Source: Symbiodinium natans (Eukaryota; Sar; Dinophyceae; Suessiales; Symbiodiniaceae). From it: a stretch of 64,000 nt of DNA. A program made the position numbers and the translations under genes. The stretch is from NCBI GenBank assembly GCA_905221605.1, contig CAJNDS010002176.1:409800-473799 (forward strand), in the 5' to 3' direction. This document shows positions 57,195 to 64,000 of this stretch, in pieces (the stretch's first letter is position 1; every line of letters starts with the position of its first letter). A model generated the notes under the pieces. It ran no database searches, was not told the origin of the DNA, and saw only the letters and a list, made by a program, of their open reading frames with translations.

Positions 57195-60185
57195 ATGGGA
57201 TGCGCCGCCTCAAGCCCTGTGCCTGTGATTCAACAGCATCAACCGCCTCAACCGGCGGTGCCCCAGAAGGCCGCGGAGCCCAACAAGTCCAACGAGCATG
57301 CTGCTTTTGTCCCCCTTCTGCCCGGCAGCATCGTGCGTTTGCGTGGCTCGAACTTCCCCGACAAGAACTTGAGGCACACGGACTTCAAGTTCAAGCTTGG
57401 AGAACCCATGGACCCAAGCTACGACCCCGACTCGACCTTTCATGTCATCCCCGGACGGTCAGGCAGTTTCGGCAGTGTGTCGTTGAAGTCCGCGAACTTT
57501 GGCGACCGTGTAGTCCGACAGTGCAAAGGTCTTTTGGAATTAGCACCACTACCTCCGCCCGACCACGCAGAATCGATTGCGAGTGACAGCTCTTGGTACG
57601 TGCGTCCCGCTTTGAACGGCCGGGCCGACTGCATAAGCCTTGAAAGTGTCAGACTCCCTTTGCATTTCGTGTGGCACGAGAAATTTAAGGTCAAGATCAA
57701 AAAAGGGAATGGGACAGCAAGTTTCAATGACGACGCCTCCTGGATTGTCGATGTGCTCCAGGACAGGGCGAAGCCTGCAGTCCCTTCTTTTGGTCCATCG
57801 CGTGAAGAGTGCATTCAGAAGTTCACAGAAGTCGCGAAATTTCATGGGTACGACTTGAAGGATGCAAACTTCAATGATGCAGATGCCGAGAGCGTCATTG
57901 ATCGCATTCTGCTCACCCGACGCATCTTCGTCACAGGCCCTGATCGTTGTGTCTGGGCACAGCCACTTTGTGACATGCACCCCGGCAGCAGCTGGACCAA
58001 AGTTTCTAAAGAAGGCGTGATCACCATTGCCATCGAGAACGGCGCCATCTATGGGGTTGGTATGGACAAGTGTGTTTGGAGGCAGAAGCTGGACACCATG
58101 ACCACCAGTAGCGATTGGGAGAAGGTTTCCAAAGGGGATGTGCTTGTCATTGCCATTCACCAGGGTGTCATTTATGGTGTCGGCCCGGACATGTGCGTTT
58201 GGAGGCAGCCGCTGAACTCCATGAACACCAGCAGCGAGTGGGAGAAAGCGTCCAGTGGAGGAGTGGTGTCCATTGCCTGTGGCGAAGGCTTCATCTATGC
58301 GGTTTGCACAGACAAAATGGTTTGGAGGCATGGGCTGGACACCTTGAACGCAAGCAGCAACAACTGGGAGAAGGTTGCCAAAAAGGGCGTCTCTACCATT
58401 GCCATTGACAAGGGCTTCCTCCTAGGCGTCAACAAGAACAGGCGCGTCTGTAGGCAGCCGTTGGACGTCATGAGCTCTGTTAGCGACTGGGAGAAGGTTT
58501 CTAGTGCAGACGTGGTTTCCATTGCAACCCAGCTCGACCCCCTCCACGTACACAGCGGGGTCAAGCTGTTGGAGTTTCATGTGAAAGCCAATACGCCAAA
58601 CCGAGAATTTTCGGCAGAGATCTCAGTTCAAGACCGTGTCAGAGGTGCTTTCATTGCAACTACTGGTAGGTTGGTGCAGCAGCAGGCTCTACTGAAGACT
58701 TGGGTGTCTTTCTCTGTCTATGTTGCCAAGGTTGTTTTTGTACATCATGAGGACGACGAAGAAGCCGAAGACAACAACGTCAATTTACCCCACAAAGTTT
58801 CGGGCGCAGAGGACTATATACATCTGGACCCTGAGAAGGGAGTACGATTGCTGGGTGAAAACGTCCTTCCCAACGCAGTGCTGATTGAAGATGCGCCGGA
58901 AAAGATCAATCCGAAGTACCTCCGGGAAGAAGGGAGGATGACGCAGGGGACATGCGAGATGCGTGCTTCCATGTTCTCTGGGAAAGGTAACGCTCACCTG
59001 CTGGAGTTTAAGGCACACGCAAGAATCTCCGGCAAGCTTTTCTCTGCCTATTTGATGCTTGAGGATGAGCACGGTCAGACTCTGTGCAAAGTTGTTCTGT
59101 TGGACCAAATTGCCTTGTCTTCTGAGCCCGAAGAATTCTGCTTTGATGTGCCGCAGATCACGTTCACACATCATCACAAGGCTGAGAAGAAAAGCAGTGA
59201 TGACGTCATATGTATTGACGTTGAAAAGGGAGTGAGCTTCCTAGGTGAAAACATCCTTCCAAGCGCCACCCTGATCGGAAACAACTGGTCATCGGAGAAC
59301 CCGAGATGGAGTTGGATCCGAGAGAAAGGTTGGATGTGCTGGGAAGGCAAATATGAAATGAGAACATCTCGATGTGCACACGATGACATCGGCAACCTTT
59401 CGATAGAAATGCCTTCATATTGGAAAGTCGAGGATGGGCATATGGCTTCACGAAGAATTCAGGAAACTTCCGCAACTTGCCAAGCCATACAATCCCTCAT
59501 GGACAGCACCTGGAAATCCACAGTTACAAGAGACAGGGCGAAGGAAGAGGATGAAGGGAGATATGACTGCAGCGTCAAGCAGTTCGAAGTGGTGCAGGTT
59601 CTGCGGAATGAAAACCCAGGTCTTTGGGCAGCTTATTGGCGCCAGCGGGAGCGCATCCGCAAAAGATGTGAGGGCAAAAACTTGCCTACTGAGACTGCAA
59701 AGACCAGCCTGTGCGATGCTTTCTCCAAAACTGATGGCTGTTTGTCGCTTGTTCAAGATGTTCGTGAGTTCTATTTGTTCCATGGAACAAAACCATCAGC
59801 GGCTCATCAGATTTGCAGCTCTGACTTCAGAGTGGACATGGCCGGTTCTCACAAGGGAACGCTGTATGGAAAGGGACTTTACTTTGCTGAATCTTCCAGC
59901 AAGTCGGATGAATATGCCTCCGATGACAAAGAGGGCCTCTACACAGGCTTGTTCTGCATGCTTCTATGCAGAGTCACCTGCGGCGATTGGCTCTACAACG
60001 ATGAAGCTAGGCCGGACGTGGGAGCTCTTCTCCAAGACGTACGGCAGGGGCGTCATGACTCGGTTCTTGGAGATCGCGAGAAAGCTCGGGGAACGTACAG
60101 GGAGTTCATCGTCTTTAACAGCGATCAGGTTTACCCTGAATACATCATCATCTACAAGCGCAAGGAAGAGACTTCCGCGCTGTAA
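57195..60185 (+). CDS. PARP-type ADP-ribosyltransferase with N-myristoylation signal, AbfB-like and tectonin-like domains
   Basis: Uninterrupted 996-codon gene. I chose the ATG at 57195 (GCCATGG) because it yields MGCAASS, a classical N-myristoylation motif with Cys-3 available for palmitoylation; the frame stays open upstream to an ATG at 57024 but without protein-like sequence. Residues about 42-190 resemble an AbfB domain (VRLRGSNFPDKNLRH, STFHVIPG). Residues 243-445 form five tectonin-like repeats (IYGVGxDxCVWRQxL, SSxWEKVS). Residues about 455-700 hold two copies of an unrecognised module (KLLEFHVKA / HLLEFKAHA, DxEKGVxxLGENxLP). Residues 855-990 are a PARP catalytic domain (PF00644): H863 in LFHGT, Y896 in YGKGLYFAES, and E970 in YREFIVF, the H-Y-E triad linked to ADP-ribose chain formation. 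Likely a membrane-anchored cytoplasmic enzyme with glycan- or membrane-sensing domains. The lack of introns contrasts with its neighbours. Confidence 0.93.
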   Translation: MGCAASSPVPVIQQHQPPQPAVPQKAAEPNKSNEHAAFVPLLPGSIVRLRGSNFPDKNLRHTDFKFKLGEPMDPSYDPDSTFHVIPGRSGSFGSVSLKSANFGDRVVRQCKGLLELAPLPPPDHAESIASDSSWYVRPALNGRADCISLESVRLPLHFVWHEKFKVKIKKGNGTASFNDDASWIVDVLQDRAKPAVPSFGPSREECIQKFTEVAKFHGYDLKDANFNDADAESVIDRILLTRRIFVTGPDRCVWAQPLCDMHPGSSWTKVSKEGVITIAIENGAIYGVGMDKCVWRQKLDTMTTSSDWEKVSKGDVLVIAIHQGVIYGVGPDMCVWRQPLNSMNTSSEWEKASSGGVVSIACGEGFIYAVCTDKMVWRHGLDTLNASSNNWEKVAKKGVSTIAIDKGFLLGVNKNRRVCRQPLDVMSSVSDWEKVSSADVVSIATQLDPLHVHSGVKLLEFHVKANTPNREFSAEISVQDRVRGAFIATTGRLVQQQALLKTWVSFSVYVAKVVFVHHEDDEEAEDNNVNLPHKVSGAEDYIHLDPEKGVRLLGENVLPNAVLIEDAPEKINPKYLREEGRMTQGTCEMRASMFSGKGNAHLLEFKAHARISGKLFSAYLMLEDEHGQTLCKVVLLDQIALSSEPEEFCFDVPQITFTHHHKAEKKSSDDVICIDVEKGVSFLGENILPSATLIGNNWSSENPRWSWIREKGWMCWEGKYEMRTSRCAHDDIGNLSIEMPSYWKVEDGHMASRRIQETSATCQAIQSLMDSTWKSTVTRDRAKEEDEGRYDCSVKQFEVVQVLRNENPGLWAAYWRQRERIRKRCEGKNLPTETAKTSLCDAFSKTDGCLSLVQDVREFYLFHGTKPSAAHQICSSDFRVDMAGSHKGTLYGKGLYFAESSSKSDEYASDDKEGLYTGLFCMLLCRVTCGDWLYNDEARPDVGALLQDVRQGRHDSVLGDREKARGTYREFIVFNSDQVYPEYIIIYKRKEETSAL

Positions 60186-61302
60186 TGAAAGGCGCTTATG
60201 CCGCCAGGGTGCAGTTGCAGGATATGCTCTGTTGGCACATAAATTCTTTGAGATTCCCGCTTAAGGCGGCGACTCAGAGATATTTTGCCGGCAAAAGGGA
60301 GGCATGGCAAGGGTTTGCGTGTGGGCGTGCACGGAGTCTGGGCCAGGAAGCATCGGCTGCTTTGATCGGTCATCCAAGCATCTTGTGGTGTGCTGCGCAG
60401 GTCAACCTATGAGGGGCGCCTCGAGGCCCATAGCTGCAAAAAGTCAGAATGTTTTTTTTTTGAGAGTAAAGAATAAGTGTGTGCAAAGCACATACCCTAA
60501 ACCCTGAACCCTAAACCCAAACCGCAAACCCTGAACCCTAAACCCTTCGGGGCTTCAGGCAGCTGACGACCGTGAGCTGCCCCACTCGCAGCTCCCTGCA
60601 CACGGAGTGGGGCTGCCCGTCGCCGGGCTGGAAAACCCTCTGCGTTCGCCAGCTTTTTTGGTTAAACTTCTAAACCCGAAACCCGAAACCCTAGACTAAA
60701 CCCTAATGCGAGGCGTGCCTCTCTCGAAGTGAGAGGCATACGCGTACCCCAAGTGGCTGACACAGTTTTTTGTAAGTGGATTTGTGTGTCTGGTACTGCT
60801 TTCCGTGCGTCCTGGACTCTTCCTGATCCGGTTCCGACGCCTAGGATCCTGAATGTGATTTAAGGTATACTCCTTACTTGAGGGGTATTGAGCTCTTTGG
60901 GTGTTGTGTTTGGTAGGTTTGAAGAATAGGACAATATAACATGACAGCTGAGTTCATATGATTAACTCTCACTCATGACTCTAGGCGATTATCTTCCCGG
61001 TGTTCTCTAAGACGGTTTCTTCCCTTTTGATCCTCGACTTTGTGGTTCGCTCTGGAGTTGCATGAGAGGTTATGTGCCAAGGAGCGGATCTCCGGAAGGT
61101 ATAACAGGCGGTTGGGGTCCGAGGGTGGGTTCCTCGTCAAGAGTGACTTGGAGCAGATACCAAAAGTAAATTCCTGCAAAACCCATACAATGCTAATTTA
61201 CATGAAAGGCCAGTTGACGCGCGCTTTATTTGTATTAAATTTGTCCCCTTCCATTTTCCCGGCGAATGTTTACTGAACGTTTTTCGGAAAAGATCCCCCA
61301 AG
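60186..61302. other. Spacer between PARP-like and CBM-like genes
   Basis: PARP 3' flank without an obvious AATAAA. The last telomere-like blocks of the window (60490-60545, 60670-60705, both CCCTAAA type) lie here. No supported exon, although a further upstream exon of the CBM-like gene may be hidden. Confidence 0.5.
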
Positions 61303-61431
61303 GGATGGCGAGCTCGGGCCAGAGCTCCTCGTGGACCCGGGCTTCTCGGGCGCTGCCTGGGGGACCTACCTCAAGGAGCCAGGAGACTCGGACCTGGGAC
61401 AAGAGTTTGTGGAATTCAAGCCATTCTACTT
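61303..61431 (+). CDS. CBM4/9-like exon 1
   Basis: Acceptor GATCCCCCAAG|G, frame GDGELGPELLVDPGFSGAAW then GTYLKEPGDSD, ending VEFKPFY, donor ACTT|GTAAGG, a consensus GT site. Ends with two bases of a codon that the next exon's first C completes (Phe). Confidence 0.65.
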
Positions 61432-63239
61432 GTAAGGATTCCTTTTTCTGGCCTCACACCGTGTCCTCCCCCCCCCCTCGTTGATAGTGGACTTGTCCGT
61501 GTGCCCGGGAAGGGCATGCTTTAAGTTTGCTAGACTTGCACGTCGCTGGGGCGTGGACGCGTGGAGCGCAAGCCCCCACAAGATCCATCAGCTCGACCTT
61601 GCCCTCAGGCGGCGCCAGCTTCAGCTTCACCGGTAACGGCGTGGCCGTCGATGCGGCGGCGGACGATGATGCAAACTGGCAAGCCGAATAAAGGTGTGTG
61701 TGTGTGAGTGAGTGAGTGAGTGAGTGAGTGTGTGAGTGTGTGAGTGTGTGAGTGTGTTTCTTTATACATCATTTGGAAGCGCTTTAGAGTCAACACTTTC
61801 ACTTCGGCTCCCTGTGCATGTTCGCCGTGTGAGCGCGTGAGGAAATATGTGCTCCCCCCGTCTGATTTGTTCGTCTCGTTTTTGTTCCCTCAGCTTCCTG
61901 AGGAGACGCCGTGGCACGTGCAGCTGACACAGGCGATCTCTCTGGAACAAGGCTCAAACCTCAGGGGATCCGAGCGGCTCTTACGCAGGGCTTAAGGTGA
62001 TGAGGAAGCCTGCCTCATGGTCGCAGAACGTTTGATTGAGAAGTGGTGCACAGGAGCAGTCAGAGGATCTGCACCTCGAAGCCAGGGATTTGAGGTTCCG
62101 GCGCAGCGTGCGAAGGGAATTCCTGGTGTCGAGGTTGCAGTCTTTCGTGCCTCGTGCTGTTGCTTTCTTCGCCGACAACCCGCCCCCAAGACTGACATGG
62201 CCTGACATTTGGACTCCATCTGCCGCAGCCAGGTGGCGCCACGGAGTCTTTTTATAGCCTGTGCGTCCAAGCATCTTCCACGGAGGCGCCGCCAAAAGGG
62301 GGGTCTCTGTTGCAACAGAGGTGAGTGAGATTGGTACTGTTGGTTTCTACCAGCTCCAAGAGACAGATCTTGTACAAGTAAACAGCGAAGGTGATTGTGG
62401 CTTGCCGACGAGGGGCGTGCAACAAACTGGGTACATACGCTGTCAGGTCCTTCTTCGCGCAGTGACAGATCTAAAGTTCGCGGTTACCACGGTTAGATGC
62501 TTGGAGCGTGACCAGGGTATAGAAGTGCTAGTGCGAGTATTGTTTGGATGTATGCAGATATACATGTTGAACAAAACTCTTGAGGAGATGCTAAGCAAAA
62601 CGCCATGAGAATTGAACAGAAGGATTCAAGATCAGGAAAGAAGAGCAGAGAAACGTGACAGAGGGCACGCAAACCGTGTAGAGCTGCAGGAAGATGTATT
62701 AACGTGAGAACGATGACTCTCGCCAGGAATATGCAAGGCCTGGGGCGAGAAATGCCTTGCAATAAACGTTACCCAAAATCGTAAATGTGCTACATTTTGT
62801 CCTTGGCGAGAATCAGTGCCAAAACTCAGTTCAAGCATCGAGCATTGTGTGCTTGGACCATTGGAAGAGAAAATATGAGCCACGAGTACGGCACATTCAT
62901 GTCTTGGCTTCGCAGTGCTACTGCCGGCACTGCATCTGCACAGAAGCTTCGATGATCTTACTGAACTGTTCATTTCTTGACTGATATGCCTTTGATCCTA
63001 TTTAGGACGGTGCACCTTTGTGGAAAGCTTCCGTCTTCAAATCTTGCTCTTTGAATGTTTGTGATCTGCTAGGCCCTCCATGCCCTCCTGCACACTCTGA
63101 ATAGTCCGTGAACCCGAAGCCCTGAGCCGGAAACCAGACCCTGAAGGCCGGCACGATCCAATTCGCTGTGGACGCCGACGGTGCCCTCAACTTTGCTGTG
63201 GCCGGGGGCGACGTGCGTGCCCAGCGGCTTGGCGAGAGG
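61303..63239 (+). CDS. Split gene with CBM4/9-like carbohydrate-binding module (exon span)
   Basis: Exons at 61303-61431, 61592-about 61690, 61894-about 61990, 62258-62320 and 63147-63239 read like successive parts of a CBM4/9-type beta-sandwich (Pfam PF02018): start ELLVDPGFSGAAWGTYL (family: NllxnxgFexgxxxW), middle GGASFSFTGNGVAVD, then PWHVQLTQAISLEQGS (family: pWxVQLxQxxxlxxGxxYxlsFxAxA), and finally AGTIQFAVDADGALNFAV. The first junction is in perfect phase. These proteins usually bind extracellular glycans or sit on glycoside hydrolases; no catalytic domain is visible here. Introns are short (160 to about 830 nt) and free of telomeric repeats. The 5' and 3' ends were not found; the gene probably continues beyond 63240. 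Confidence 0.6.
61592..61691 (+). CDS. CBM4/9-like exon 2
   Basis: Acceptor AAGATCCATCAG, frame STLPSGGASFSFTGNGVAVD then AAADDDANWQAE and an in-frame TAA at 61689. Splicing before the stop is likely at a GC or GA donor (candidates GCAAAC, GCAAGC at about 61670-61680), or this is a true end. Confidence 0.55.
61692..61760 (+). repeat. (GTGA)n/(GT)n microsatellite
   Basis: GTGTGTGAGTGAGTGAGTGA tract immediately after exon 2. Confidence 0.95.
61894..61995 (+). CDS. CBM4/9-like exon 3
   Basis: Excellent acceptor TTTTTGTTCCCTCAG, frame LPEETPWHVQLTQAISLEQG then SNLRGSERLLRRA and TAA (61993-61995). PWHVQL and SLEQGS are the most CBM4/9-like residues. The true donor probably lies before the TAA. 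Confidence 0.6.
   Translation, partial: LPEETPWHVQLTQAISLEQGSNLRGSERLLRRA
62258..62320 (+). CDS. CBM-like gene exon candidate (63 nt)
   Basis: Acceptor GTCTTTTTATAG and perfect donor ACAGAG|GTGAGT. All three frames are open; LCVQASSTEAPPKGGSLLQQ would suit the strand after the GxxYxL motif. Confidence 0.5.
62321..63146. other. Intron without recognised features
   Basis: No telomeric repeats, no MITE, only short frames (for example 62493-62973 antisense). Ordinary intron-like sequence. Confidence 0.5.
63147..63239 (+). CDS. CBM-like gene exon (93 nt)
   Basis: Acceptor GACCCTGAAG|G, exactly 31 codons AGTIQFAVDADGALNFAV then AGGDVRAQRLGER, donor AGAGG|GTTGCG. Alternating hydrophobic beta-strand pattern. 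Confidence 0.55.
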
Positions 63240-64000
63240 GTTGCGGGCTTGGGACGGATGCAGGACTTGAGTGGAGCAAGCTGGGCAGGTTTGACGATGT
63301 TTTTGTGGGCGTATCTCGGTATTTCTCAGACACACGGGCCGGGTGATGACTCGCTAGACTGCCTTCACGAGACTGGGACCAGAACCCTCCTTCCAGAGGT
63401 TCCCTTTTTCGCAACTGCTCTTTTGGATTCTTTTTTCCGTGGCTCCCAGACGGGGGCACAGGATGCGCATTGAACAAATCTTTGCTTCCCTCGTGCATCC
63501 TTCCGTTTTTTTTGAATGGAGCCCGTGGTTCCTTTCAAGTATCCCTGATGTCCGCGCGATGCTCGCGTTCTGCTCACAGATTTGTGTTTTCGACAGGCGC
63601 GGACCCACCGCAAGAAGGATCATTGGAGCCATGATGCAACACGCACGCATCTCCCCTGTTCCAATGGTACAGTATGCGGAGCGAATATCCTTACCTGTGC
63701 CATGCTTCAATGGAACACACAAGCTTCAGTCTCCGCCTCTGGACAAGGCAAATGTCTGCTGCTACCATCATTGGAGTTGTGACCGTAGTTCTCAACTTGA
63801 GTCTAATTCCATTCTCTTTGTGTCTTCGACCTGCTGGATTTCTGGCGATGTTCCGACCTAGAGAGTCGAAGGCTTGTGTCAAGGAAAAGGCAGCTGCAGG
63901 ATGGAGGCGCAGAACTCTTTGGAGACTTCTTGGCTTCTCAACTCCCAAAGCCATAAACCTCAGACCCTTACTGACCCCTCCCCCCCTCTCGAATTCGAGG
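63240..64000. other. Window end, no certain gene
   Basis: A 140-codon + frame (63439-63861, MAPRRGHRMRIEQIFASLVH) overlaps a 122-codon antisense frame. A good acceptor (GTGTTTTCGACAG|G) falls at about 63597. It could be a further exon of the CBM-like gene, but no motif is visible. Confidence 0.35.

Noticed and set aside
57549-58331. 260-codon antisense frame within the PARP-like gene
   Set aside because: Shadow of the tectonin-repeat coding sequence; its protein has no recognisable motif, and the + frame has clear domains.

Overview
The window looks like nuclear DNA of a dinoflagellate-type alga; the species cannot be named from sequence. The evidence is: (i) plant/alga/dinoflagellate-type telomeric repeats (TTTAGGG/CCCTAAA) scattered as dozens of short interstitial blocks; (ii) coding sequence cut into tiny exons (about 35-130 nt) separated by long introns, with AG|G acceptors and several apparent GC donors; (iii) every gene I can place with confidence lying on the + strand, as in dinoflagellate unidirectional gene clusters; (iv) almost all long open frames being repeat-derived or antisense shadows. 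No rRNA, tRNA, CRISPR array or bacterial operon was seen.

Layout. 1-22 kb: many exon-like islands of unrecognised genes among telomeric blocks, including a candidate small secreted protein gene at 4.2-5.6 kb. 22.25-49.36 kb: a cytochrome P450 gene that I reassembled from about 16 micro-exons. It runs from the proline-rich hinge (LPPHDLGLPLVG) through the PERF-type motif (FEPDRWL) and a haem-Cys motif (FGGHQPHECIG) to a C-terminal exon with a stop. Exon phases agree across the junctions that could be tested. Its introns hold telomeric blocks, palindromic satellites, a 100-base assembly gap and a 13-kb repeat-filled stretch (33.6-46.8 kb). 49.4-56.7 kb: further exon islands, one collagen-like, and one with a stop at 53,857. 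57.2-60.2 kb: an uninterrupted 996-codon gene for an ADP-ribosyltransferase with an N-myristoylation-type N-terminus (MGCAASS), an AbfB-like domain, tectonin-like repeats, a duplicated unknown module and a PARP catalytic domain with an intact H-Y-E triad. 61.3-63.2 kb: a second split gene whose exons resemble a CBM4/9-type carbohydrate-binding module; its introns are short and lack telomeric repeats.

The most unusual feature is the organisation of the introns. Exon islands repeatedly lie between a C-strand telomeric block just upstream (CCCTAAA, then AG) and a G-strand block just downstream, and the 5' splice donor often appears to be the first telomeric repeat itself (exon|GTTTAGG). Each such intron would therefore start with UUUAGGG repeats and end with CCCUAAA repeats, complementary ends that could pair in the pre-mRNA and bring the splice sites together. 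Several families of about 100-bp inverted-repeat elements (MITE- or introner-like) share the same introns.

Limits: splice sites were chosen by eye and no homology search was run. The P450 K-helix exon was not found and the I-helix is only weakly supported. Most isolated exon islands have no recognised function.
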